64,000 nucleotides of DNA from Verrucomicrobia bacterium LW23 (GCA_003054695.1 QAZA01000025.1:124001-188000), one strand, 5' to 3'. Positions 52,930-61,976 are shown, numbered from the stretch's first letter. Program-made: numbers and translations. Notes: a model not told the origin generated them from the letters alone.

Positions 52930-54990
52930 ATGCAAACCTTTCCACCTCAAAAGCTTACAGCGCGCGCGCTTTGGCGTCCCACACCCGATTCCATCGCGCA
53001 AACTAACCTCACGGCCTACCTGCACTGGCTGCGCCGCAACCGCAAGCTCGACTTTGCGGACTACGCAGAGCTATGGCAGTGGTCCGTTGCGGATATCGGG
53101 GCCTTCTGGAGTTCCATTGCGGATTTCTTCCAGGTAAACCTTGGCAAGGGTGCCCAGGGACAAGTCATGTCCCACCCCTTCGCGCCGGAAACGCTAATGC
53201 CTGGAACCCAATGGTTTGCGGGTGCGACGGTCAACTACGCGGAGCACGCCCTCCGCCCCGCGTCCGACGATACAGAGCCAGTCCTCATCTTCGAATCCGA
53301 AGCCTTGCCTGGGCGGCCTCCCATCCGCAGCACCCTCACTCGCAACGAGTTACGCGCGCAAGTGGCACGCGTGGCGGCCTCGCTGCGGGCCATGGGCGTC
53401 CGCCGGGGCGATCGCGTGGCGGGGTACCTCTCCAACACGCCGGAAGTCGTCGTGGCGTTCCTCGCAACCGCCAGTATCGGCGCCATCTGGTCCAACTGCG
53501 CGGCGGAGACGAACACGCGCGGCGTGGTCGATCGCTTTGCGCAAATAGAACCGGTTGTGCTGTTTGCGATCGAAGCGTATATCTACGGAGGCAAGGCTCA
53601 TGACCGCCGCCCCACCATCCGCGAGATCTCCGCGGCCCTTCCCACACTTCGGCACGTCGTCGTCATCCCGCAACCGGGTGAAGTGCCGGGCAGCAGGGTG
53701 GTTGAGGAGGGAACGGAAGTAGCCTGGCATCAATGGGATAAGCTCCCCGCTACGGCAGGGACATCGCATGTCCCACCCCTCGTGTTTGAGGCGGTGCCCT
53801 TCGATCACCCGCTCTGGATCCTCTACTCCTCCGGCACCACGGGGCGGCCCAAGGCGATTGTGCACGGGCATGGTGGGATTTTGTTGGAGCATCTCAAATC
53901 GCTCTCGCTGCATCTTGAGCTGCGGCAAGGAGATACGTTCTTCTGGTACACAACGTCAGGCTGGATGATGTGGAACTTCCTGGTCTCCGGCCTGCTCCTC
54001 CCCGGCCTCCGCATTGTCCTCTACGATGGCAGCCCGAAGGCTCCCGATTTCTCTGTGCTGTGGAAGCTGGTGGCCCATCACAAAATCACTTACTTTGGTG
54101 CCAGCGCGCCGTACTTCCGGGCCTGCATCAAAGCCGGGCTTGAGCCGGGGAAGAGTAACGACTTCAGTCACTTACGTGGTATTGGATCCACTGGGGCGCC
54201 ACTTCCTGCGGAGGATTTTTGTTGGATTTACGATCATGTCAAAGGTGACATTGTCCTGGGATCCGTGAGCGGAGGCACCGATATTTGCAGCGCTTTTGTG
54301 ATCTCGTGCCCACACCTTACGGTGGAGGCTGGCAAACTCCAGTGCCTGGCGCTGGGCGCTTCCATTCAGGCCTGGAGCGAGGATGGACGGCCGCTGTTGG
54401 GCGAGGTTGGCGAGCTTGTCCTTACGGCTCCGTATCCCAGCATGCCCGTGTGCCTTTGGGACGACGCCGATGGTAAGCGCCTGGAGGGCAGCTACTTCGG
54501 AATGTATCCCGGCGTGTGGAACCATGGCGACTGGATTGAGCTGGAGACTCCCAGCGGGCCGTGCGTTATTCATGGCCGCTCCGACGCCACGCTGAATCGT
54601 GGTGGTGTTCGCATGGGGACGGTTGAGTTTTACTCCGTGGTGGAGGCGCTTCCGGAGATTGCGGAGGCGCTGGTGATCGATACGAGCGCCCTTGGCGGCG
54701 ATGACAGGTTGCTGCTATTTGTTGCGCTGCAACGAGATGTGACATGGAGCAAAGAGCTCAACGATTCGGTGATTCGCCGCCTCCGCGCGGAGCTTTCGCC
54801 CCGGCATGTGCCGGATGCGATCTATCCTGTGGCCGAGATTCCCCATACGCTTAACGGCAAGAAGCTGGAGGTGCCCGTTAAGCGCATTTTGTGCGGCGTG
54901 CCGGTGGAGAAAGCTGTGCATAAGAGCGCTGTCGCTAACCCATTGTCGCTTCAACCTTTTATAGCGATGGCTGCGCGACCAGGGACATAG
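52930..54990 (+). CDS. Acetoacetyl-CoA synthetase
   Basis: A 686-residue adenylate-forming enzyme that activates acetoacetate with CoA and ATP. Motifs: WKxxP-loop block LWILYSSGTTGRPKAIVHGHGG around residue 300, FFWYTTSGWMMWNFLVSGLL, GSVSGGTDICSAF and HGRSDATLNRGGVRMG near the C-terminal hinge, and a C-terminal TLNGKKLEVPVKRIL with the catalytic Lys. Length (about 650-690) is right for the family. Two 17-bp palindromes lie inside the gene at 53157-53173 and 53758-53774, apparently as in-frame additions (residues GQVMSHP and GTSHVPP). It is followed by thiolase and 3-hydroxybutyrate dehydrogenase genes. ATG 52930 starts at the family N-terminus. Confidence 0.93.
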   Translation: MQTFPPQKLTARALWRPTPDSIAQTNLTAYLHWLRRNRKLDFADYAELWQWSVADIGAFWSSIADFFQVNLGKGAQGQVMSHPFAPETLMPGTQWFAGATVNYAEHALRPASDDTEPVLIFESEALPGRPPIRSTLTRNELRAQVARVAASLRAMGVRRGDRVAGYLSNTPEVVVAFLATASIGAIWSNCAAETNTRGVVDRFAQIEPVVLFAIEAYIYGGKAHDRRPTIREISAALPTLRHVVVIPQPGEVPGSRVVEEGTEVAWHQWDKLPATAGTSHVPPLVFEAVPFDHPLWILYSSGTTGRPKAIVHGHGGILLEHLKSLSLHLELRQGDTFFWYTTSGWMMWNFLVSGLLLPGLRIVLYDGSPKAPDFSVLWKLVAHHKITYFGASAPYFRACIKAGLEPGKSNDFSHLRGIGSTGAPLPAEDFCWIYDHVKGDIVLGSVSGGTDICSAFVISCPHLTVEAGKLQCLALGASIQAWSEDGRPLLGEVGELVLTAPYPSMPVCLWDDADGKRLEGSYFGMYPGVWNHGDWIELETPSGPCVIHGRSDATLNRGGVRMGTVEFYSVVEALPEIAEALVIDTSALGGDDRLLLFVALQRDVTWSKELNDSVIRRLRAELSPRHVPDAIYPVAEIPHTLNGKKLEVPVKRILCGVPVEKAVHKSAVANPLSLQPFIAMAARPGT
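53157..53173. repeat. 17-bp palindrome copy 1 (in gene)
   Basis: GGGACAAGTCATGTCCC, arms GGGACA/TGTCCC. It is within the acetoacetyl-CoA synthetase gene, encoding part of GQVMSHP. Confidence 0.8.
53758..53774. repeat. 17-bp palindrome copy 2 (in gene)
   Basis: GGGACATCGCATGTCCC has perfect 7-base arms around CGC. It is within the same gene, encoding part of GTSHVPP between two conserved blocks. Confidence 0.85.
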
Positions 54991-54998
54991 GTTGTCCC
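54982..54998. repeat. 17-bp palindrome copy 3
   Basis: GGGACATAGGTTGTCCC has 6-base arms and overlaps the last codons of the synthetase gene (stop ends at 54990). Confidence 0.8.
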
Positions 54999-55016
54999 TG
55001 CCTGAAACCGTTTTCA

Positions 55017-55033
55017 GGGACATTGCATGTCCC
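55017..55033. repeat. 17-bp palindrome copy 4
   Basis: GGGACATTGCATGTCCC has perfect 7-base arms. It lies between the synthetase and thiolase genes, next to a second hairpin CCTGAAAC/GTTTTCAGG at 55001-55018. Confidence 0.85.
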
Positions 55034-55066
55034 TTTCTCACCTAACCCGTTCAACCTGTGAAGTTT

Positions 55067-56248
55067 ATGCCTGATATTCTGATACTTGCCGGCGCCCGTA
55101 CACCCATTGGCCGGATGGGCGGAGCCCTCTCTGCGATTCCCGCGCACAAACTTGGCCAGGCCGCTATTGTGGAGGCGCTGAAACGGGCGGGCACGGGGCC
55201 TGAGGAGGTTACGGATGTAATTATGGGGCAAGTGCTTACGGCAGGTGCGGGGCAGAATCCGGCCCGGCAGGCGGCGATGGGTGCGGGCATTCCGCGCGAG
55301 GCGACTGCGTTTGGCGTTAACCAGATCTGTGGCTCCGGCATGCGGGCAACTGCACTGGGCTTTCAGGCACTTCGACTGGGCGAGGCCGACGTGGTTGTGA
55401 CGGGCGGGCAGGAGAACATGAGCGCGGCGCCGCATTGCGCGCTGGTGCGCGGGGGGGTGCGGATGGGGGATACGCCGTTTACGGATACTCTTCTGCGCGA
55501 TGGACTTATCGATGCTTTCCAAAGCTACCACATGGGTCAGACGGCGGAGAACATTGCGGAGCGCTGGTCGATTACCCGCGGGGACCAGGATGAAATTGCG
55601 CTGCGATCGCAGAAGCGAGCGGCCGCGGCTCAGGCAGAAGGGAAGTTTGCGGAGGAGATGGTGCCGGTGCTTGCGCGTGACCGGAAAGGGAATGAGGCGC
55701 TGGTTTCGACCGACGAGGATGTTCGGCCCAACACGACTCTGGAGATGCTGGCGCGGTTGAAGCCGGTGTTTAAGCTGGAGGGGGGGACGGTGACGGCGGG
55801 GAACTCGAGCGGCATTAACGACGGCGCTGCGGCGCTTGTGTTGGCTCGTGCGGATCACCCTGCGGCGCAACGGGTTGAGCCGCTTGGGCGAATTGTGTCG
55901 TGGGCATCGGCGGGGGTGGACCCGTCGATCATGGGGATTGGGCCGGTGCCGGCGACGCAGCGAGCGTTGGCCCGGGCGGGGTGGCGGATGGAGGATGTGG
56001 ACCTTATTGAGGCGAATGAGGCGTTTGCGGTGCAAAGCTGCGCAGTGGGTCGGGATCTGGGCTGGGATCCGGAGAAGGTGAACGTGAATGGCGGTGCGAT
56101 TGCGCTGGGGCACCCGATCGGCGCATCGGGCGCGCGCATTGTGGTAACCCTGCTTTACGAGATGCGGCGCCGCAACGTAAAGCGCGGCCTGGCAACGCTT
56201 TGCATTGGCGGCGGCATGGGTATTGCCATGTGCGTGGAGAGAGGCTGA
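55067..56248 (+). CDS. Acetyl-CoA C-acetyltransferase (thiolase)
   Basis: A 393-residue biosynthetic/degradative thiolase II. The active nucleophile is Cys88 in NQICGSGMRATALG. The other thiolase signatures are all present: GQENMSAAPH, EANEAFAVQ, NGGAIALGHPIGASGARIV (His of GHPIG) and the second active Cys in LCIGGGMGIAM. Length is typical. It splits acetoacetyl-CoA into two acetyl-CoA (or condenses them for PHB). ATG 55067 (MPDILILAGARTP) is the usual N-terminus; a GTG three codons upstream is less good. It is the third gene of the operon, between the synthetase and the hydroxybutyrate dehydrogenase genes. Confidence 0.95.
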   Translation: MPDILILAGARTPIGRMGGALSAIPAHKLGQAAIVEALKRAGTGPEEVTDVIMGQVLTAGAGQNPARQAAMGAGIPREATAFGVNQICGSGMRATALGFQALRLGEADVVVTGGQENMSAAPHCALVRGGVRMGDTPFTDTLLRDGLIDAFQSYHMGQTAENIAERWSITRGDQDEIALRSQKRAAAAQAEGKFAEEMVPVLARDRKGNEALVSTDEDVRPNTTLEMLARLKPVFKLEGGTVTAGNSSGINDGAAALVLARADHPAAQRVEPLGRIVSWASAGVDPSIMGIGPVPATQRALARAGWRMEDVDLIEANEAFAVQSCAVGRDLGWDPEKVNVNGGAIALGHPIGASGARIVVTLLYEMRRRNVKRGLATLCIGGGMGIAMCVERG

Positions 56249-56269
56249 AATGGGTTGACCGCGGTAGCA

Positions 56270-56286
56270 GGGACATTTTATGTCCC
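56270..56286. repeat. 17-bp palindrome copy 5
   Basis: GGGACATTTTATGTCCC has perfect 7-base arms. It lies in the 67-bp gap between the thiolase and 3-hydroxybutyrate dehydrogenase genes. Confidence 0.85.
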
Positions 56287-56315
56287 TGGGCTATCCTTCT
56301 TATATACAAATATTT

Positions 56316-57107
56316 ATGAATCGCCAGCTTGATGGTAAGGCAGCGGTGGTTACGGGCTCCACGTCCGGCGTTGGCAAGGAGATCGCGAGCCAGCTTGCGG
56401 CCGCAGGCTGCGATGTGGTGATTAACGGATTTGGGGAGTCGTTGGCTATAGAAGCGTTTAAACTTGGGCTTGAGGCGGCGCATGGGGTGCGCGTGGTTTT
56501 CCATGGGGCTGACCTGACGCAGCCTTCGGAAGTGGCTGAGATGATGGTATTTGCGGCGGATACCGTGGGGGAGCCGGACATTCTGGTGAATAATGCAGGG
56601 ATTCAGCATGTGTCGCCCATCGAGACTTTTCCGGTGGAGATGTGGGACAGGATTCTTGCTCTGAATTTGTCCGCCGCGTTCCACACGATCCGGTTGGCGA
56701 TGCCGGCGATGCGTCGACGTAAGTGGGGGCGTATCATCAACATAGCGTCGGTGCACGGGCTGGTGGCTTCACCTTTTAAGGCGGCGTATATCTCAGCCAA
56801 GCATGGGCTTATCGGGCTGACCAAGGCGGTGGCGCTGGAGGCGGCGAAGGACGGGATTACGTGCAATGCGATTTGTCCGGGTTTTGTGCACACGCCGCTT
56901 ATGGAGGGGCAGATTGATGATCAGGCGAGGGCGACGGGGATACCGCGGGAGCGGATAATTGAGGAGGTGATTTTGGCCAAGCACGTGAAGAAGGAGTTTG
57001 TGAAGGCGGAGCATATCGCGGCGTGGGTGACGATGCTGTGCACCGACGCAGGTAGTTCGACCACAGGGGCTTCGCTAGCGATGGACGCGGGTTGGACGGC
57101 TGTCTGA
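56316..57107 (+). CDS. bdhA: 3-Hydroxybutyrate dehydrogenase (SDR)
   Basis: A 263-residue short-chain dehydrogenase. The NAD loop is TGSTSGVGKEIA near residue 14. NNAGIQ, the catalytic Ser in NIASVHGLV and the YxxxK in AAYISAKHGLI are all present. IQHVSPIETFPVEMWDRILALNLSAAFHTIR and NAICPGFVHTPLMEGQI match the BdhA group rather than acetoacetyl-CoA reductase. It converts 3-hydroxybutyrate to acetoacetate with NAD in the cytosol. Together with the two genes upstream the pathway runs 3-hydroxybutyrate, acetoacetate, acetoacetyl-CoA, acetyl-CoA. ATG 56316 matches the family start. A double hairpin follows, shared with the convergent zwf gene. Confidence 0.93.
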   Translation: MNRQLDGKAAVVTGSTSGVGKEIASQLAAAGCDVVINGFGESLAIEAFKLGLEAAHGVRVVFHGADLTQPSEVAEMMVFAADTVGEPDILVNNAGIQHVSPIETFPVEMWDRILALNLSAAFHTIRLAMPAMRRRKWGRIINIASVHGLVASPFKAAYISAKHGLIGLTKAVALEAAKDGITCNAICPGFVHTPLMEGQIDDQARATGIPRERIIEEVILAKHVKKEFVKAEHIAAWVTMLCTDAGSSTTGASLAMDAGWTAV

Positions 57108-57135
57108 AAACGTCTCCGCAGGGCACAAAAAATTC

Positions 57136-57166
57136 CTCGTGCGCATCGGGTGATGCGCGCGAGGGA
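57136..57166. terminator. Hairpin after bdhA
   Basis: CCTCGTGCGCATC and GATGCGCGCGAGG form a 13-base stem around a short loop in the 113-bp gap between convergent genes. Confidence 0.6.
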
Positions 57167-57184
57167 TGGTGATTGTTGTTGACT

Positions 57185-57214
57185 CAAGCTAAAGCCTTGC
57201 AAGGCTTTAGCTTG
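57185..57214. terminator. 30-bp perfect palindrome between bdhA and zwf
   Basis: Every base of 57185-57214 pairs with its mirror (15-base arms, CAAGCTAAAGCCTTG and complement). It lies 6 bp before the stop of zwf on the minus strand, and likely ends transcription from both sides. Confidence 0.75.
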
Positions 57215-57220
57215 CGTGGG

Positions 57221-58771
57221 TTAGATGTCTGTCGGGACGGATGCCCAGCGGCGGCCTTCGCGCTGGAGGAGCAGGTCGGACTCGAAGGGGCCCATGCTGC
57301 CGGCGCTGTAGAGCGGGAGGTTGGTGCTTTGCTGGCTGGCCCAGGCGGCGTGCAGGGTGTCGACGAGGCGCCACGCTTGTTCCACTTCGTCGCTGCGGGT
57401 GAAGAGGGTGGACTCGCCGGTGAGTGCGTCGACGATGAGGCGTTCGTAGGCTTCGGGCAGGTAGTCGGTAAAGTCCTGCTTGTAGCGGAAGTTCATGCCG
57501 ACGCCCTGGGCTTCCGCCTTGGCGGGCTTTTTGGCGTTGAAGTTGAGGGTGATGCCCTCGTTGGGCTGAATGCGGATGCGTAAGTTGTTGCGGTGCAGGC
57601 GCTCATCTGCGGACGACGCGAACAGCACGCTGGGCGGGCGGTTGAAGGTGATGGAGATTTCCGTGTACTGCTTGCTGAGGGCTTTGCCGGTGCGCAGGTA
57701 GAAGGGGACGCCCTGCCAGCGCCAGTTGTCGATCTCCAGGCGCAGCGCCACAAAGGTCTCGGTGAGAGAGTTTTGCGCAACGCGGTCTTCCTGGCGGTAG
57801 GCGGGGATCGCCTTGCCGTCGATGAAGCCGCCGCCGTACTGGGCGCGCACGGAATTTTTCGTCAGTTCGTCCAGCTTGGGGGTGGGGATGGAGCGGAGGA
57901 CTTTGACTTTTTCGTCGCGGATGGACTCGGCGTCGAGGGAGGCCGGGGGTTCCATGGCGATGAGGGTGAAGAGCTGCAGCATGTGGTTCTGCAGCATGTC
58001 GCGGGAGGCGCCGGCGGAGTCGTAGTAGCCGCCGCGGCCCATGACGCCAACTTTTTCGGAGACGGTGATCTGGACGTGGTCGATGTAGTTACGGTTCCAG
58101 AGAGGCTCGAAGATGGTGTTGGCGAAGCGGAAGTACATCAGGTTCTGCACCGTCTCTTTGCCGAGATAGTGGTCGATACGATAGATGTTCTTCTCGGGGA
58201 AGGCTTTCTGCAGCGTGTTGTTGAGGGACTGGGCGCTTTGCAGGTCTTCGCCAAAGGGCTTTTCGACGATGAGGCGGCGCACCTGGCCGTCGCGCTCGGC
58301 GCGGGCCAGGCCTACTTCGGCCAGGTTGCCGGCGACATCGCCGAAGTAGTTGGGTGCGGTGGCCAGGTAGAAGAGGTAGTTGCCCTGGATGGCGTCGGCC
58401 TCGGGGAGTGCCTTGAGGCGCTCGGCCAGGGAGCGGTAGCTGTCGAGGTCGGGTAGATCGCCCTGGTGGTAGTAGATGTGCTTGGACATCTTGTCCCACA
58501 CGGAGTAGTCGATGGGCTTAGTGTGGGAGAACTGCTCCAGCGCGACGCGGAGGTCTTCGCGGAACTCGGCGTCGGTTTTGGGGCGGCGGGCAAAGCCGAT
58601 GATGGCGAAATCTTCCGGCAGCAGCCCGTTTTTGGCCAGGTGGTAGAAGGCGGGGACGATTTTGCGGTGCGTCAGGTCGCCCGTGGCGCCGAAGATGACG
58701 GCGGCGGTGGGTTTGACGGGGATGGAGCTGGTGATGGCCAGCGGTCGCTGAGAAATTTCCTGGCAGGTCAT
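57221..58771 (-). CDS. zwf: Glucose-6-phosphate 1-dehydrogenase
   Basis: A 516-residue enzyme. The NADP-binding GATGDLTHRK block is near residue 29 and the substrate-binding RIDHYLGKE is near residue 198. Further family blocks are FANTIFEPLWNRNYIDHVQIT and QNHMLQLFTLIAMEPP. It oxidises glucose-6-phosphate to 6-phosphogluconolactone, yielding NADPH. Length fits. It lies 130 bp after gnd on the same strand, so both enzymes of the oxidative pentose phosphate branch are adjacent. A GC-rich hairpin lies in that gap. ATG 58771 (MTCQEISQRPLAI) is used; no 6-phosphogluconolactonase is nearby. Confidence 0.96.
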   Translation of the reverse strand: MTCQEISQRPLAITSSIPVKPTAAVIFGATGDLTHRKIVPAFYHLAKNGLLPEDFAIIGFARRPKTDAEFREDLRVALEQFSHTKPIDYSVWDKMSKHIYYHQGDLPDLDSYRSLAERLKALPEADAIQGNYLFYLATAPNYFGDVAGNLAEVGLARAERDGQVRRLIVEKPFGEDLQSAQSLNNTLQKAFPEKNIYRIDHYLGKETVQNLMYFRFANTIFEPLWNRNYIDHVQITVSEKVGVMGRGGYYDSAGASRDMLQNHMLQLFTLIAMEPPASLDAESIRDEKVKVLRSIPTPKLDELTKNSVRAQYGGGFIDGKAIPAYRQEDRVAQNSLTETFVALRLEIDNWRWQGVPFYLRTGKALSKQYTEISITFNRPPSVLFASSADERLHRNNLRIRIQPNEGITLNFNAKKPAKAEAQGVGMNFRYKQDFTDYLPEAYERLIVDALTGESTLFTRSDEVEQAWRLVDTLHAAWASQQSTNLPLYSAGSMGPFESDLLLQREGRRWASVPTDI

Positions 58772-58879
58772 GTGTGTCCTTAAGTGTTAGGAGGAAATAA
58801 GCGTAATAGTGCCTAAAAAGAGGGCGTGGGCGCCGCATCCTCCGCTGTGACGAGTCCCCCAAAGGGCTTGTCAGCAACG

Positions 58880-58894
58880 GGGGCGCAGCGCCCC
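58880..58894. terminator. Hairpin between gnd and zwf
   Basis: GGGGCGCAGCGCCCC is a perfect palindrome around a single A, 8 bp after the gnd stop on the minus strand. It is a possible attenuator or weak terminator. Confidence 0.5.
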
Positions 58895-58901
58895 GCGCAG
58901 C

Positions 58902-60365
58902 CTAGGCGTTGTAGCTGGTGGAGGAGACGTTGCCGCCGCGGCCTGTCCAGTTGGTGTGGTGCCATTCGCCCTTCGGGTCGTCCACGCGCTGGTAGGTGTG
59001 GGCGCCGAAGTAGTCGCGCTGCGCTTGCAGCAGGTTGGCGGGCAGGCGGGCGTTGCGGTAGCCGTCAAAGAAGGCCAGCGCGGTGCTGAAGGTGGGGGTG
59101 GGGATGCCGAGGAGGGAGGCCTGGGCCACTACTTTGCGCCAGCTTTCCTGGCTGGTGGCGATGGCTCTTTTGAAGAACTCGTCCAGCAGCAGGTTTTGCA
59201 GGTTGGGGTTCTTATCAAAGGCGTCCTTAATGTTGCCGAGGAAACGGCTGCGGATGATGCAGCCGCCGCGCCACATCAGGGCGATGCCGCCGTAGTTGAG
59301 GTGCCAGCCGTACTGTTTGGCGGCTTCGCGCATGAGCATGTAGCCCTGGGCGTAGCTGACGATCTTGCTGGCGTAGAGGGCTTTACGGATGTCCTCGATA
59401 AACGCGGTCTTGTCGCCTGAGTATTGGGTAACGGCGGGGCCGGAGAGCTCTTTGCTGGCGGCCACGCGTTCGTCCTTGAGGGCGGAGATGCAGCGGGAGA
59501 AGACGGCTTCGGCGATGAGGGTGACGGGGGTGCCGGTGTCCAGAGCGGACTCGATGGTCCATTTGCCGGTGCCTTTCTGGCCGGCTTTGTCGAGAATCTT
59601 GTCGACCAGCCAGGTGCCGTCGGCTTCCTTGTAGCCAAAGATATCTGCCGTAATTTCAATGAGATAGGAGTCCAGCTCTGTCTTGTTCCAGGCGGCAAAC
59701 ACTTCCTGGATTTCGCCGGGGGTCAGGCCCAGGGCGTTCTTGAGCAGGTCGTAGGCTTCGCAGATGAGCTGCATGTCGCCGTACTCGATGCCGTTGTGCA
59801 CCATTTTGACGTAGTGGCCGGCGCCGTTTTCGCCCACCCAGTCGCAACAGGGGGAGCCGTCTTCGACTTTGGCGCTGATGGCCTGGAAGATCTCTTTGAC
59901 GTGGGGCCAGGCTTCGGGGTGGCCGCCGGGCATGATGCTGGGGCCTTTGCGGGCGCCTTCTTCGCCGCCGGAGACGCCGGTGCCGACGAAGAGGATGCCT
60001 TTTTCTTCCAGCTCCCTGGTGCGGCGGATGGAGTCGGTGTAGAGGGAGTTGCCGCCGTCGATGATGATGTCGCCCTTTTCCAGGTGCGGCACAATCTGGG
60101 CGATAAAGTCGTCCACGGCGGAGCCTGCTTTTACCAGCATCATCACGCGGCGGGGACGCTTGAGCTTGGCGCAAAGCTCGGCGATGGAGTGGGCGCCGAC
60201 AACCTTGGTGCCCTTTGCCTCGTTGGCGAGGAATTCGTCGACCTTGCTGACAGTGCGATTATAAACGGCCACGGTATAGCCGTGATCATTCATGTTGAGA
60301 ATGAGATTCTGGCCCATGACGGCCAGCCCAATAAGAGCGAAATCTGCCTGAGGTTCAGCGGACAT
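58902..60365 (-). CDS. gnd: 6-Phosphogluconate dehydrogenase, decarboxylating
   Basis: A 487-residue enzyme. The NADP-binding GLAVMGQNLILNMNDHGY block lies near residue 12. The substrate motif GVSGGEEGARKGPSIMPGG comes next, and the catalytic Lys is in NGAGHYVKMVHNGIEYGDM. Further down come GTGKWTIESALDTGTP and the C-terminal QAQRDYFGAHTYQRVD motif. It converts 6-phosphogluconate to ribulose-5-phosphate, CO2 and NADPH. Length is typical of the long Gnd class. ATG 60365 (MSAEPQADFALIGLA) is the family start; the frame upstream to 60431 is not family-like. zwf follows 130 bp downstream on the same strand. Confidence 0.96.
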   Translation of the reverse strand: MSAEPQADFALIGLAVMGQNLILNMNDHGYTVAVYNRTVSKVDEFLANEAKGTKVVGAHSIAELCAKLKRPRRVMMLVKAGSAVDDFIAQIVPHLEKGDIIIDGGNSLYTDSIRRTRELEEKGILFVGTGVSGGEEGARKGPSIMPGGHPEAWPHVKEIFQAISAKVEDGSPCCDWVGENGAGHYVKMVHNGIEYGDMQLICEAYDLLKNALGLTPGEIQEVFAAWNKTELDSYLIEITADIFGYKEADGTWLVDKILDKAGQKGTGKWTIESALDTGTPVTLIAEAVFSRCISALKDERVAASKELSGPAVTQYSGDKTAFIEDIRKALYASKIVSYAQGYMLMREAAKQYGWHLNYGGIALMWRGGCIIRSRFLGNIKDAFDKNPNLQNLLLDEFFKRAIATSQESWRKVVAQASLLGIPTPTFSTALAFFDGYRNARLPANLLQAQRDYFGAHTYQRVDDPKGEWHHTNWTGRGGNVSSTSYNA

Positions 60366-60879
60366 ATGTGTATTGTGTGTAAGGGGAGACTTGTGTCTTA
60401 TCAAGCTGAAAGAAACCGACCTTTGTGGCAAGGACAGAATACAGCATCACGCTTTACGGCAAGGCGCTGTACGAGTGGGCGGGTTACGAGGGGATGCGGG
60501 GAATAATGAGCAGCTTTCATGCTTCGTGCAAAAAGAATTCACATGCTGAACCGGATGGGTGACGGTTTGCGGGGACATTTATTCGCCATTGTCAGGGATT
60601 CGAAGCACTTGCATGCGTCGCGGGTACGGGCAGCGGCTGCCGGCCGATTTCCGCCCGGGGCCGCATGGCGCGTGACTTTTATTGCGGGCAAGGGTAGATT
60701 GTGGCAACGCGTGCAAATGTCGCCCGCCGCCCGGCGCGCTGCGTGCTTGCCGGCGTCTTTTGCCCGGCGGCGCGGGGCTGAGGGGATCTCTCTCCTCCAT
60801 CACCGCGCGCTTACTTCCCTTCGCCAACCCCTTTTTCTACCCCCACAGCCCTGTGCCTGCTCCCGCCGCTTCCACGTCG
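60366..60879. other. Divergent intergenic region
   Basis: These 514 bp separate gnd from the TPR gene, which point away from each other. The region is GC-rich after 60600 and less so near 60366-60600. No gene or strong repeat was found. Confidence 0.4.
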
Positions 60880-61866
60880 ATGAAGACCGTCATCATCTCG
60901 CTGGCCCTTGTGGGGCTGCTGCTGATTGTGGGTATTGTTATCGGCTCCGTCGTCATCCTGGTGCCCATGGTAACCAAAATGGCCAAGGAGGAGCGCGAAC
61001 GGCAGCAGCGGGAGGCGGAGGGCTACACAGATACCAATCCGGGCAGCAGCGGCGAAGCCGGGGAGACGCCCTCCTCAAGCGAGGAATCGCACACGGCCCG
61101 TGCGGTGCGTCTGGTGACGGAAAAGGACTACGCCGGCGCTGAAAAAGCACTGACCAAGGCCATTGAGGAGACCCCCAAAAACTCCGAGCTTTACCACCTG
61201 CGCGCCCACTGCCGGCAGTACCTTAATGAGATGAAGGCCGCCGTGGATGATATGAACGAGGCGATAAAGCTGGAGAAGGAAATTGCCAGCTACTATAGCC
61301 TTCGCGGCTACCTCAAAATCTGCCTGGGCCAATATGATGAGGCGATTGCTGACCTTACCGAGTCGATCCGCCTTAAAAATGACGACAACGAGAGCTTCCG
61401 CACGCGTGGCCTGGCCTACTACTGCAAGGGGGATCTGGACGCGGCGCTGCGGGACTATAAGCAAAGCTACTCGCTCTCCAAGCCCGGCGTGTATGCCGCT
61501 TATGCCCACTACTTTATGTGGTGCGTGCAGGCGCGTCAGGGCCACGCGGCGGAAGGCACCAAAGCGCTTACCGACTTTCTGGAGCAGCCCTCCAGCAAAA
61601 CCATGGATGCCTGGTGCAAGGCCGTCGGGGAGTTTCTGGTAGATGAGAAGACGGAGGCCGAGCTGCTGAAGCTGGCCGAGGCCGCCGAGGACACCAAGGT
61701 TGTCCGGGACCAGCAGTGCGAAGCCTATTACTACATCGCCATTAAACGCTGGGCCGCCGGCAACAAGGCCGGAGCCCGGGACTATTTGCAGAAGGCGATC
61801 GACACCAACGTCTATCTGTTTCTCGAATACGAGATGGCGAAGGCGGACATTAAGCGCGTGGAGTAG
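60880..61866 (+). CDS. Membrane-anchored TPR protein
   Basis: A 328-residue protein with one N-terminal membrane helix (about 5-30), a Glu/Ser-rich linker (35-70), then TPR-type helix pairs: AVRLVTEKDYAGAEKALTKAIEETP, ELYHLRAHCRQYLNEMKAAVDDMNEAIKL, SYYSLRGYLKICLGQYDEAIADLTESIRL, and SFRTRGLAYYCKGDLDAALRDYKQS. The C-terminal part is more divergent. TPRs mediate protein contacts, and a scaffold role facing the periplasm is inferred. ATG 60880 is used because the upstream codons to 60682 lie in a different, Arg-rich stretch. The serine-hydrolase-like gene begins 110 bp downstream on the same strand. Confidence 0.8.
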   Translation: MKTVIISLALVGLLLIVGIVIGSVVILVPMVTKMAKEERERQQREAEGYTDTNPGSSGEAGETPSSSEESHTARAVRLVTEKDYAGAEKALTKAIEETPKNSELYHLRAHCRQYLNEMKAAVDDMNEAIKLEKEIASYYSLRGYLKICLGQYDEAIADLTESIRLKNDDNESFRTRGLAYYCKGDLDAALRDYKQSYSLSKPGVYAAYAHYFMWCVQARQGHAAEGTKALTDFLEQPSSKTMDAWCKAVGEFLVDEKTEAELLKLAEAAEDTKVVRDQQCEAYYYIAIKRWAAGNKAGARDYLQKAIDTNVYLFLEYEMAKADIKRVE

Positions 61867-61976
61867 GGGATGGCGCTGTGATTGCGCGCAACGCGGCCAA
61901 AGCAATCCGCCGGGCGATGAAATCCCCGCGCTTTTGGGAGTTGTCGGCGGCGCGGTTTCACGGCACACTATGCGTT

